Under the pieces are notes generated by a model. It worked only from the letters and a program-made list of their open reading frames with translations, did not search any database and was not told the DNA's origin. This document shows, one piece after another, positions 7,738 to 15,357 of a DNA stretch of 25,750 nt. Where the stretch lies: assembly GCA_002477565.1 (NCBI GenBank), contig DLQL01000110.1, positions 1 to 25,750 of the forward strand, in the 5' to 3' direction. Each line of letters begins with the position of its first letter. Position 1 is the stretch's first letter. Position numbers and translations under genes: made by a program. Source of the stretch: Flavobacteriaceae bacterium UBA7433. GTDB taxonomy: Bacteria; Bacteroidota; Bacteroidia; Flavobacteriales; Flavobacteriaceae.

Positions 7738-8379
7738 ATGAAAAATAAAATTGCCACATACACCCTCCTGCTTATAGGAATTGCCTCCTTTGCGCAATCT
7801 TCAAGCAAAGCCCAACTTCTTTTGAACGAGGTCTCTGCCAATATGGCTACCTATCAAAACATGTATTTCAAATTCAAATACATTCTTGAAAACAAAGAAG
7901 TCGGAATGAAGCAAGAGAGCGATGGCTTTGTAACTACTGAAAACGAAAAGTACAACCTTGAATTTATGGGAACACAATTTATTCACGATGGAGAGAACAC
8001 CTATGTCATCCTTCCCGAAGATGAAGAAGTCAACATCGTGGAAGGCGGTGACGAAGAAGCGACCTTAACCCCTTCCAAATTGCTCTCTTTTTACAAAGAA
8101 GGTTTTACCTATGTCTGGGATCAATCTCAACAAATAGCTGACATAAAGATTCAATTCATCAAATTGATTCCTATTGACAGCAAAGCAGAATCTTCCTATT
8201 TTATGCTGGGCATCAATTCAGAAAAAAAACAAATCTACAACATCAAAGAGGTTGGAAACAATGGAACAGAAACCCTCTTCGAGATTGAAGATTTCAAAAC
8301 AAATCAAACAATCTCAAAAAACCTCTTTGTCTTTGACGAGAAAAAGTACCTCGAAGAGAACTATACCATCAACAAATAA
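7738..8379 (+). CDS. LolA-like outer-membrane lipoprotein carrier protein
   Basis: Exported protein of about 213 residues. From the ATG at 7738 it begins with a clean signal peptide, MKNKIATYTLLLIGIASFA, with cleavage likely before QSS. An upstream in-frame ATG at 7714 would overlap ftsK by 14 bp and add a polar octapeptide before the signal, so I prefer 7738. The mature part has the LolA look: an amphipathic first helix, the strand YFKFKYILENKEVGMKQESDGFV, then TYVILPEDEEVNIVE and a Pro-Ser-Lys-Leu-Leu segment. LolA ferries lipoproteins across the periplasm. Its place between ftsK and an LptF/LptG permease is common in flavobacteria. No lolB or lolCDE gene is in view. Confidence 0.85.
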   Translation: MKNKIATYTLLLIGIASFAQSSSKAQLLLNEVSANMATYQNMYFKFKYILENKEVGMKQESDGFVTTENEKYNLEFMGTQFIHDGENTYVILPEDEEVNIVEGGDEEATLTPSKLLSFYKEGFTYVWDQSQQIADIKIQFIKLIPIDSKAESSYFMLGINSEKKQIYNIKEVGNNGTETLFEIEDFKTNQTISKNLFVFDEKKYLEENYTINK

Positions 8380-8393
8380 TTCCACCTACTCGT

Positions 8394-9848
8394 TTGAAAA
8401 TCTTAGACAAGTACATACTGAAAAGTTTTCTAATTCCTTTTTTCGCGGCTTTTTTTATCGTGATGTTTGTCTTGGTCATGCAATTTTTATGGTTTGCTTT
8501 TGACGAAATTGCAGGCAAGGGGATTGACCTTTCTTATATCTTAAAATTTTTAGGATACACTTGCTTGCAAGTAACTCCTACAGCATTGCCAATCGGTGTT
8601 TTGTTGTCTTCAATCATGGCCTTGGGAAACCTGTCAGAAAATTATGAAATGGCGGCCCTCAAATCTTCCGGAATCTCGCTAAAAAGAACGATCAGACCTT
8701 TGATTTTTCTCACCTTGCTGATCAGTGCAATTAATTTCTTGTTTCTCAACAACATCTACCCTTACGCATCTCTTAAACAGCGGAACTTGCTCTTCAATAT
8801 GAAGAAACAAAAACCAGCATTGGCGTTGATTGAAGGGAGTTTTAATACGGAAATCCCTGGATACAGCATCTACTTTGAAAAAAAATACGGCCCTGAGGAA
8901 AACCTTTTGAAAAATGTTCGGATTTACGATTTGAGGGGAGGAAAGAAAAACGATATCTGTATCACGGCCGAACAAGGCGAAATCACCACACAACCCGGGA
9001 GTAAATACATGACGCTCAATTTGAAAAACGGCTATTATTACGAAGACCATACGGAAGACAAAAAAAAGCAGAAAGACAAAAAGAAAATGCCTGCTTCTTC
9101 TGCAAAATTTGACACCTACAAGGTGAATATTGATATTTCCGCATTGAACGACAACAATTTGGATTTGGAAAAATACAAAAAACACTACATGATGCTAAAC
9201 ATCAAACAGTTAGACAAACAGTCCGACAGTTTGAAAGCTACATATGACAGTTATTTGAACAACAAAGCAACTGGGTTTTTTGTCCGAAGCAACGCCAAAG
9301 AATTGTTCGCAAAACCGGACAGCCTGCAAAACCACTCTTTGAAAAAAGAAGTATTGCAAAATTTTGACTTGAACAGCCAAATTCGTGTGACTCAAAAAGC
9401 ATTGAACAGCATAGAAAAGCCATTGAGAACTATCAAAGTTTACAAGGAAAGTTATAAAAATAGACGTAAAATATTGAACTTATTTGATCTTGAATACCAT
9501 TACCGGATTGCCTTTTCCTTGTCTTGCCTGTTGTTGTTCTTTATTGGAGCGCCTTTGGGGTCCTTGATCAGAAAAGGGGGATTTGGCTTGCCTATGGTCA
9601 TGGCAATACTTATTTTTGTCCTTTATTTTTTCATCAATTCTTTCGGGAAAAACATTGCTGAAGAAAGTTCCATATCAGCTACTTTTGGTGGCTGGCTGGC
9701 CACAATGCTGTTAGCGCCTTTTGGAATTATTCTAACTCGCAGAGCGACAAAAGGAATTGGGTTGGTCAATTTTGACAAATATACCCTCTTTGTAAAAACA
9801 ACAACCCGTCGAATAAAAACACGAATCCGGTTTTCCAAACCCCAGTAA
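8394..9848 (+). CDS. LptF/LptG family permease (YjgP/YjgQ)
   Basis: Inner-membrane subunit of the Lpt transporter that extracts lipopolysaccharide. It starts with TTG at 8394, giving MKILDKYILKSFLIPFF, the usual N-terminus of the family; no in-frame ATG fits. Three membrane helices (about 12-36, 52-75, 101-120) are followed by a large periplasmic region (about 121-370) and three more helices (about 371-391, 396-418, 428-448). YEMAALKSSGISLKR (84-98) is the conserved cytoplasmic coupling loop that contacts LptB. At 484 residues it is well over 100 longer than E. coli LptF or LptG. The extra length is in the periplasmic part, which holds a Lys-rich stretch (222-231) and a helical segment (255-350). 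LptF versus LptG cannot be decided. Confidence 0.93.
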   Translation: MKILDKYILKSFLIPFFAAFFIVMFVLVMQFLWFAFDEIAGKGIDLSYILKFLGYTCLQVTPTALPIGVLLSSIMALGNLSENYEMAALKSSGISLKRTIRPLIFLTLLISAINFLFLNNIYPYASLKQRNLLFNMKKQKPALALIEGSFNTEIPGYSIYFEKKYGPEENLLKNVRIYDLRGGKKNDICITAEQGEITTQPGSKYMTLNLKNGYYYEDHTEDKKKQKDKKKMPASSAKFDTYKVNIDISALNDNNLDLEKYKKHYMMLNIKQLDKQSDSLKATYDSYLNNKATGFFVRSNAKELFAKPDSLQNHSLKKEVLQNFDLNSQIRVTQKALNSIEKPLRTIKVYKESYKNRRKILNLFDLEYHYRIAFSLSCLLLFFIGAPLGSLIRKGGFGLPMVMAILIFVLYFFINSFGKNIAEESSISATFGGWLATMLLAPFGIILTRRATKGIGLVNFDKYTLFVKTTTRRIKTRIRFSKPQ

Positions 9849-9865
9849 AAGAGAAGCATTCTACC

Positions 9866-10987
9866 ATGAAATTAAACACCATACAAGAGGCAATTGCAGA
9901 CATTCGCCTAGGAAAAGTTGTCATCGTAGTCGATGACGAAGACAGAGAAAACGAAGGGGATTTTATAGCCGCTGCAGAAAAGGTGACTCCAGAAATGATC
10001 AACTTTATGGCCAAACACGGAAGAGGTCTCATCTGTGCACCGCTGATCGAAGAGCGTTGTGAGGAATTGGGTTTGAACATGATGGTCAATGACAATACGG
10101 TGTTGCACAACACGCAGTTTACAGTGTCGGTAGACCTGATTGGAAATGGTTGTACGACGGGAATTTCCGCACAGGATCGCTCAAAAACCATCTTTGCGCT
10201 GACTGAAAAGAAAACACGTTCGATAGACCTGGGAAGACCCGGACATATTTTTCCTTTGAAAGCAAAAAAAGGAGGTGTTCTTCGTCGGACTGGGCACACC
10301 GAAGCTGCCGTAGATTTGGCGCGACTAGCAGGGTTAGATCCTTCGGGAATTTTGGTGGAAATCCTCAACGAAGACGGAAGCATGGCACGGCTTCCGCAAT
10401 TGCGAGAAGTAGCAAAAAAATACGACTTGAAACTCATCTCCATCGAAGATTTGGTTTCTTACCGCATGCAGCACGACTCACTGATTCAAAAAATTGAAGA
10501 CTTTGACATCGATACCCGCTTTGGAACTTTTCGGTTGCGGGCTTACAACCAAACGACCAACAACCAAATACACATCGCCCTGACTAGAGGAAGTTGGAAA
10601 AAAGAAGAAGCTGTATTGGTCAAAGTAACACCCAATTCTTTTGGCAACGATATTTTAGGTACGCTTCAATACAATATTGATGAAAAATTGCACAGAATTT
10701 TCCAACTGATTGAAAAAGAAGGAAAAGGCGCCTTGGTATTTATCAATCAAGAGGTACAATCCTTCAATTTGAAAAAGCGCTTGCAAACATTGAAAAACAA
10801 AAACAACCAAAAAAGCCCGCAACAAAAATCCAATAACATGGACGAAAAGGATTTTGGAATCGGTGCGCAAATTTTACACGATTTGGACATTTACAATTTG
10901 AAATTGATTTCCAATTCAGAAGGTCTTAAGAAAAGGGTAGGCATGACGGGATACGGTTTGAAAATAACGGACCGAGTTTCTTACTGA
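9866..10987 (+). CDS. ribB: 3,4-dihydroxy-2-butanone-4-phosphate synthase with a degenerate GTP cyclohydrolase II-like domain
   Basis: Riboflavin enzyme of 373 residues. The N-terminal half (1-205) is a complete DHBP synthase, converting ribulose 5-phosphate to the four-carbon unit: DDEDRENEGDF (23-33) with the Mg-binding acids, HGRGLICAPL (51-60) and RTGHTEAAVDLARLAG (141-156). The C-terminal half (206-373) is laid out like GTP cyclohydrolase II, but the zinc cysteines are gone. Where active enzymes have HSECLTGD and LRCDC, it reads TPNSFGND and LQYNI, and the R-EGRGIGL motif has become NQEVQSFNL. An unconserved, Asn/Gln/Lys-rich stretch (306-325) interrupts it. I therefore expect only RibB activity, with RibA encoded elsewhere. 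It lies 17 bp after the Lpt permease, probably in the same operon. Confidence 0.95.
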   Translation: MKLNTIQEAIADIRLGKVVIVVDDEDRENEGDFIAAAEKVTPEMINFMAKHGRGLICAPLIEERCEELGLNMMVNDNTVLHNTQFTVSVDLIGNGCTTGISAQDRSKTIFALTEKKTRSIDLGRPGHIFPLKAKKGGVLRRTGHTEAAVDLARLAGLDPSGILVEILNEDGSMARLPQLREVAKKYDLKLISIEDLVSYRMQHDSLIQKIEDFDIDTRFGTFRLRAYNQTTNNQIHIALTRGSWKKEEAVLVKVTPNSFGNDILGTLQYNIDEKLHRIFQLIEKEGKGALVFINQEVQSFNLKKRLQTLKNKNNQKSPQQKSNNMDEKDFGIGAQILHDLDIYNLKLISNSEGLKKRVGMTGYGLKITDRVSY

Positions 10988-11029
10988 ACAAGCAGGCAAA
11001 ATCCCTGCTCCCATTACCGAGTAACAAAG

Positions 11030-11737
11030 CTATCTTAAAAAAGAAAAGTCAGTTTCGCTACTGCATTCGATTCGATCTTTTCCCTTTTGCAACAGAACTG
11101 CTCGATGCTTTCCTTTGAGAACAATGGAATTGCCAGTAACTTGCAACCAACTCCCTTCTCTTAGACCCAACACAGCCAATTCATTAAACACATGGAATTC
11201 TTGAATCCGAGTTCCTCTCGATTCACCTCTGTGGGTAGCAGTAGGGTCGGGATCTAAATAATGCGCATTGATATTGAAGGGGATGCTTCCCAAAGTTTTC
11301 AAAGAAGCAGGGTCCACAATCGGCATGTCGTTGGTGGTTTGCATGGTCGGACCACAAATATTACTGCCCGCACTTGTCCCCAAAAAGAGAAGTCCTGCTT
11401 CTATTGCCTCCTTTAAGGGTGTCATAAGCCCTTTTTGATACAGTGTAGCAACCAAAACAAAAGTATTGCCACCGCCTACAAAAACAGCTTCTGCTTTTTC
11501 AATAGCCAAAATGGGATCGTCAAAACTGTGAATACCGGTCACCTTGATTCCCATAAAATCAAATCCCTGCTGTGCAATCTCTGTATACGCATCGAAAGAA
11601 ATGCCTTGAGGACGTGCATAAGGGAGGAACAGAATGTTTTTGACACCCTTAAAAAAAACTTCGAGTGCGGGCTGAAGGTATTCCAAATAACCACTTCCAT
11701 GAATGCTTGAAGAACTGGCGATTAACAATTGTTTCAT
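11030..11737 (-). CDS. pepE: Peptidase E (alpha-aspartyl dipeptidase)
   Basis: Cytoplasmic serine peptidase of family S51, 235 residues, cleaving dipeptides with N-terminal aspartate. It has GGGNT (88-92), the nucleophile elbow GTSAGSN (120-126, Ser122), Asp137 in TNDMPIVDP and His159 in INAHYLDPD, matching the Ser-Asp-His arrangement of the family. The reading frame continues upstream to 11851, but that part has no resemblance to the family. The ATG at 11737 opens on MKQLLIASSSSIHGSGYL, the usual start. A TAnnTTTG element on the minus strand (11770-11777) lies 32 bp before this ATG and inside the longer frame, which also argues for the shorter start. It converges on ribB. Confidence 0.94.
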   Translation of the reverse strand: MKQLLIASSSSIHGSGYLEYLQPALEVFFKGVKNILFLPYARPQGISFDAYTEIAQQGFDFMGIKVTGIHSFDDPILAIEKAEAVFVGGGNTFVLVATLYQKGLMTPLKEAIEAGLLFLGTSAGSNICGPTMQTTNDMPIVDPASLKTLGSIPFNINAHYLDPDPTATHRGESRGTRIQEFHVFNELAVLGLREGSWLQVTGNSIVLKGKHRAVLLQKGKDRIECSSETDFSFLR

Positions 11738-11769
11738 AATTGTAATTTTAACGATGAATTCACAATGGT

Positions 11770-11777
11770 CAAAAATA
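11770..11777 (-). promoter_or_regulatory. Candidate -7 element for pepE
   Basis: On the minus strand this reads TATTTTTG, an exact TAnnTTTG, 32 bp upstream of the pepE ATG. No TTG is seen at the matching -33 distance. Confidence 0.4.
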
Positions 11778-11874
11778 CACATTGGAAATGAAACGAACAC
11801 CGTGAGTGCTCTGCATTTCAAAAACAAACCAACCAATTTGAAAAACTGCAACGGCTATTTCAAATAAAAAGTTG

Positions 11875-11882
11875 TAGGTTTG
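11875..11882 (+). promoter_or_regulatory. Candidate -7 element for the lysozyme-like gene
   Basis: TAGGTTTG is an exact TAnnTTTG, 22 bp before the ATG at 11905. The -33 region is A-rich without a clear TTG. Confidence 0.45.
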
Positions 11883-11904
11883 CCACGCAAAAAAAAGATT
11901 CGAA

Positions 11905-12537
11905 ATGAAAATCAATGGAAAATCTATCCGAATAAAGAGTTTCGCATGTGTTTATTTTGGGCTATTGATGACAACACTACACGCAAGTACATTGTTTTCT
12001 AAAAAACCCGAATTTGCCATTGCTACGGTATTGACAGAAGAAGAAAGCACTTCATCCTTTCGTCCGCTTTATGTAAAGAACGACTTTGAGCACTTCAAAG
12101 AAGCATTGGCTTTTAAAGAGTCGCAAGGCAATTACAAAGCAGTCAACAAACTCGGATATCTCGGCAAATATCAATTTGGACGCAGCACCTTAGAGCGTTT
12201 TAAAATCTATAACATTCGTACATTTCTAAAAACTCCCGAATTGCAGGAAGAAGCTTTTTTAGCCCTGTGCTCGGTCAACAAATGGATTTTAAGGAAAGAC
12301 ATTCGCCGTAGTAAGGGAAAAACCATCAATGGTATTTTTATAACCGAGTCGGGAATCTTGGCAGCTGCTCACCTTGGAGGCGCTGGAAATGTAAAAAAGT
12401 TTTTACGCAGCCATGGAACGATGAAATTCAAAGACGCTTTTGGCACATCCATTGAAAGTTACCTGCGCTTGTTTGCAGCTTACGACACCTCAGCGATCAA
12501 AGCTGACCGGATGGCAAAAGTGACCTCACTTTCCTAA
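11905..12537 (+). CDS. Exported lysozyme-like / transglycosylase-fold protein
   Basis: Protein of 210 residues with a basic N-terminus and a hydrophobic stretch (about 12-28, SFACVYFGLLMTTLHAS) that looks like a signal peptide. The rest resembles lysozyme-fold muramidases. ALAFKESQGNYKAVNKLGYL (67-86) carries the likely catalytic Glu (E72) in the E-S-x-G-x-Y context of lytic transglycosylases, then GKYQFG (87-92), and later ESGILAAAHLGGAGNVKKFL (148-167), a helix pair frequent in this fold. It probably acts on peptidoglycan in the periplasm. There is no LysM or other wall-binding domain. The enzyme class is an inference from these motifs; it is divergently placed from pepE and stands alone. 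Confidence 0.75.
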   Translation: MKINGKSIRIKSFACVYFGLLMTTLHASTLFSKKPEFAIATVLTEEESTSSFRPLYVKNDFEHFKEALAFKESQGNYKAVNKLGYLGKYQFGRSTLERFKIYNIRTFLKTPELQEEAFLALCSVNKWILRKDIRRSKGKTINGIFITESGILAAAHLGGAGNVKKFLRSHGTMKFKDAFGTSIESYLRLFAAYDTSAIKADRMAKVTSLS

Positions 12538-12584
12538 ACCTGGTACGTACTGTGTAAAAAGGCTAGCCAAGCCCTCATTTTCAA

Positions 12585-13292
12585 TTAATTGTGAAGAATA
12601 AAAATCGCGGGTCTTTTGTGCAAATTAGGCTGGACATGTCGCCATTCCTCTATGAACAAAGTTTTGATATACTCACTTGAAAGCGTGATATCAGCCGCAA
12701 TACAAAGACGTGTTTTGGGGGACAAATATGCTTTTAAATCAGCAAACATTTTGTCATTTCTATAAGGTGTTTCTATAAAAATCTGTGATTGATTGGTCTC
12801 TTTGGAGATTTTTTCCAAACGTTTGATCGCTTTTTTACGTTCGGATTTATCAATTGGGAGGTAACCGTTAAACGCAAAGTTTTGACCGTTCATGCCCGAG
12901 CTCATCATGGCCATTAAAATAGAAGACGGTCCGACCAGTGGCACAACCTGAATTCCTTTTTGATGGGCGAGTTTGACCAGTTCCGCACCAGGGTCCGCGA
13001 TGGCAGGAACTCCCGCTTCAGACAGCATGCCAACCGAAATTCCCTTTTCGCAATCGTCCAAATAATGCCGTACTTCTATTGCGTCTGCATATTTGTCCAA
13101 CAACATGATTTTCAAATCCGGTTGGGATTTTTTTGGAGCAATTTTTTTGACAAATCGACGTGCCGATTTTTCATTCTCTACTATAAAAGAATCGATCTCT
13201 TCCACTACTTTTTTTACTGAAAGAGGCATCACCTCCAAAGGTTCTGTGTCTCCAAGAGTTGTAGGAATCAAATACAATTTTCCGATACGCAT
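12585..13292 (-). CDS. RsmI-like SAM-dependent methyltransferase (tetrapyrrole methylase fold)
   Basis: Protein of 235 residues from the ATG at 13292; an in-frame TTG at 13301 is possible but leaves a less typical start. GKLYLIPTTLGD at the N-terminus, GMLSEAGVPAIADPGAELV in the middle and VVPLVGPSSILMAMMSSGMNGQNFAFNGYLP place it in the RsmI/YraL family, which 2'-O-methylates C1402 of 16S rRNA. However, the AEDTR-like motif of true RsmI is replaced by VENEKSARRF, so it looks like the divergent RsmI paralog of Bacteroidetes with an unknown target. It is third in an operon after dnaA and the phosphatase, 12 bp downstream of the latter. Confidence 0.88.
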   Translation of the reverse strand: MRIGKLYLIPTTLGDTEPLEVMPLSVKKVVEEIDSFIVENEKSARRFVKKIAPKKSQPDLKIMLLDKYADAIEVRHYLDDCEKGISVGMLSEAGVPAIADPGAELVKLAHQKGIQVVPLVGPSSILMAMMSSGMNGQNFAFNGYLPIDKSERKKAIKRLEKISKETNQSQIFIETPYRNDKMFADLKAYLSPKTRLCIAADITLSSEYIKTLFIEEWRHVQPNLHKRPAIFILHN

Positions 13293-13304
13293 CGCATACA
13301 ATTA

Positions 13305-13757
13305 TCAGGTTAATTTAATCGCAATCATAGAACAAGCAGCTTCTAAAAGTTGGTATACCTCTTCAAAACCTTGCGTTCCTCCGTAATAGGGATCTGGCAC
13401 TTCTCTGTTTTGATTGGGAAACAATTCATTTAAAATCAAATGCACTTTGGCGCGGTCTGTTTTGTTTTTAGCAAGCCCAAGCAAGTACTTGTAATTGGAA
13501 AGATCCATCGCATAAATCAGGTCGAAATTTGAAAAGTCTTGGGAAGTAAAAGCCCTTGCTCTTTGGCCAGTGATGTCTATGTTGTAGTGATTTGCGATTT
13601 CGACAGACCTAGGGTCAGGTAGATTTCCCACATGATAGGAAGCAGTTCCTGCAGAATCCACAGAGACCTCTGAAGCGGCTATTTTGGATTGAAGAATTCC
13701 TTCTGCCAGTGGTGACCTGCAAATATTTCCGAGGCATACCATCAAAACACGCTTCAT
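13305..13757 (-). CDS. Low-molecular-weight protein tyrosine phosphatase
   Basis: Cytoplasmic phosphatase of 150 residues. The CX5R loop is VCLGNICRSP (7-16) with nucleophile C8 and R14, and the general acid is Asp122 in the late PDPYYGG loop. These are all the catalytic residues of the family, and the length is typical. Targets in bacteria are often tyrosine kinases of polysaccharide export, or arginine phosphate in some Firmicutes; nothing here indicates which. Its start is 4 bp after the dnaA stop and it precedes the RsmI-like gene, so it should be cotranscribed with dnaA. Confidence 0.95.
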   Translation of the reverse strand: MKRVLMVCLGNICRSPLAEGILQSKIAASEVSVDSAGTASYHVGNLPDPRSVEIANHYNIDITGQRARAFTSQDFSNFDLIYAMDLSNYKYLLGLAKNKTDRAKVHLILNELFPNQNREVPDPYYGGTQGFEEVYQLLEAACSMIAIKLT

Positions 13758-13761
13758 CTCT

Positions 13762-15189
13762 TTAAAATGTGAGTTTGTTGGTCAAGTCTTCGACGTATTT
13801 CTTGAACTGCTTGTCTGTTTCAGTCAAGTTGTCAACCGTCTTGCAAGCGTGTAAAACAGTTGCGTGGTCGCGTTTTCCAATCTGTGAACCGATGCTCGCC
13901 AAAGAGGATTTGGTCATGCGTTTTGCAAAAAACATGGCCAATTGCCTTGCTTGCACAATGTGACGCTTGCGGGTTTTGGATTGCAGCGTTGCGACGTCCA
14001 TATCAAAATATTTGGACACGACTTTTTGAATGTATTCAATGGACACCTCTCGTTTGGTGTTTTTGACAAATTTGTCGACAATTTGCTTTACCAAACTCAT
14101 GGTAAATTCTTTTTTATTGAAGGAAGCCTGAGCAATCATGGAAATCAAAACGCCTTCGAGTTCACGAACATTGGATTTGATGTTTTGAGCAACATACTCC
14201 ACAATCTCGTCGGGCATCTCTACCCCATCTCTAAAAAGTTTGTTTTGAAGAATGGAAATTCTAGTTTCAAAATCAGGAGTTTGCAACTCTGCTGAAAGCC
14301 CCCATTTGAAACGCGACAACAAACGTTGTTCGATGTCTTGCATGTCAACAGGCGCTTTGTCAGATGTCAATATCACCTGCTTTCCATTTTGGTGCAAATG
14401 GTTGAAAATGTGAAAGAAAACATCTTGAGTGCCCGTTTTACCAGAGAGAAACTGTACATCATCAATGATCAACACATCAATCATTTGATAAAAGTGAATG
14501 AAATCATTGCGTGTGTTTCCTTTGACTGAATCAATGTATTGCTGTGTGAATTTTTCAGAAGAAATATACAGAACCGTCTTATCAGCGTATTTGTCTTTGA
14601 TCTGAACACCGATGGCATGTGCCAAATGCGTTTTTCCCAAACCTACGCCTCCGTATATCAACAAGGGGTTGAATGAGGTCCCTCCCGGTTTGTTAGCGAC
14701 CGCCATTCCAGCTGATCTTGCCAAACGATTGGAATCTCCTTCGACAAAACTGTCAAAATTATAACTTGGATTTAATTGGGATTCTATTTTGACTTTCTGC
14801 AAACCTGGAATCACAAAAGGGTTCCGAAGTTCTCTTTTGTTCAATTCCAAAGGAATGGAAGCATTTTGACTTTTCAAAGGGGCTCTGTTCGAACTTGGGA
14901 TTTTTACGATTTGTGGACTGCTACTGCTATAGGTGTTTTCCATCTTCACCTCGTACACCAATTTCGCGTCTTTTCCCAGCTCTCTGACGAGTGCCACACG
15001 TAGCAATTTGATGTAATGTTCTTCCAACCATTCGTAAAAAAATTTACTCGGGACTTGGACGGTTAAAATTTCTCCGGAAACACGTATCGGTTTGATGGGT
15101 TCAAACCAAGTTTTGTATGCCTGCGGTTTGATGTTATCTTCTATAAAAGAGAGACACTTTTCCCAAACCGTAATAGCGAGTTCATTCAT
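13762..15189 (-). CDS. dnaA: Chromosomal replication initiator DnaA
   Basis: Replication initiator of 475 residues with all four domains: domain I (1-85, WEKCLSFIEDNI...WFEPIKPI), a short linker (about 86-135), the AAA+ core and the C-terminal DNA-binding domain. Walker A is GGVGLGKTH (180-188), Walker B LIIDDVQF (240-247), the arginine finger region LLSRFKWGL (290-298), and the DnaA signature GKRDHATVLHACKTV (438-452). It opens an operon with the phosphatase and RsmI-like genes on the minus strand and diverges from a thioesterase. The 168-bp gap upstream has two DnaA-box-like sites that may serve autoregulation. I see no TAnnTTTG element for it. Confidence 0.99.
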   Translation of the reverse strand: MNELAITVWEKCLSFIEDNIKPQAYKTWFEPIKPIRVSGEILTVQVPSKFFYEWLEEHYIKLLRVALVRELGKDAKLVYEVKMENTYSSSSPQIVKIPSSNRAPLKSQNASIPLELNKRELRNPFVIPGLQKVKIESQLNPSYNFDSFVEGDSNRLARSAGMAVANKPGGTSFNPLLIYGGVGLGKTHLAHAIGVQIKDKYADKTVLYISSEKFTQQYIDSVKGNTRNDFIHFYQMIDVLIIDDVQFLSGKTGTQDVFFHIFNHLHQNGKQVILTSDKAPVDMQDIEQRLLSRFKWGLSAELQTPDFETRISILQNKLFRDGVEMPDEIVEYVAQNIKSNVRELEGVLISMIAQASFNKKEFTMSLVKQIVDKFVKNTKREVSIEYIQKVVSKYFDMDVATLQSKTRKRHIVQARQLAMFFAKRMTKSSLASIGSQIGKRDHATVLHACKTVDNLTETDKQFKKYVEDLTNKLTF

Positions 15190-15224
15190 TGTTTAGATGA
15201 CGTAATTTAATTGAAATAAAGAGG

Positions 15225-15233
15225 TGTGTAAAA
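15225..15233 (-). promoter_or_regulatory. Candidate DnaA box upstream of dnaA
   Basis: On the minus strand this reads TTTTACACA, which fits the relaxed DnaA-box consensus TTWTNCACA. It lies 36 bp before the dnaA start, where an autoregulatory site would be expected. A single 9-mer of this relaxed form can occur by chance. Confidence 0.35.
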
Positions 15234-15271
15234 TGACCGTTTCCCATCGGTTATTTTGGTTCTACAAATGT

Positions 15272-15280
15272 GTGAATATT
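15272..15280 (-). promoter_or_regulatory. Second, weaker DnaA-box-like site
   Basis: On the minus strand this reads ATATTCACA, one mismatch (first base) from TTWTNCACA and in the same orientation as the site at 15225-15233. It is followed toward the thioesterase by an A/T-rich run (15281-15305). Confidence 0.25.
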
Positions 15281-15357
15281 TTTTAGTAAAAAAAAATTTA
15301 ATTGCTATTGGTTCTTACTTATTTTTTACGTACAATGGCTTTCGAAAAACTTGACAA

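Noticed and set aside
8174..8503. Plus-strand frame of 109 codons across the LolA-like/Lpt permease junction
   Set aside because: It is in another frame of two recognised genes, very Ser/Lys-rich, without domain.
9766..10443. Long open frame of 225 codons on the minus strand opposite the end of the Lpt permease and ribB
   Set aside because: It lies entirely antisense to well-identified genes, has low-complexity Ser/Phe-rich sequence, and shows no recognisable domain or promoter.
10991..11009. Hairpin AGCAGG/CCTGCT between convergent ribB and pepE as a bidirectional terminator
   Set aside because: The stem is only 6 bp and no T-tract follows on either strand.
11738..11851. N-terminal extension of peptidase E
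   Set aside because: The family start is at 11737, and a minus-strand -7 element lies within the extension.
15190..15357. Chromosomal origin next to dnaA
   Set aside because: Only two weak DnaA-box-like sites and no box cluster are visible in 168 bp; not enough for oriC.
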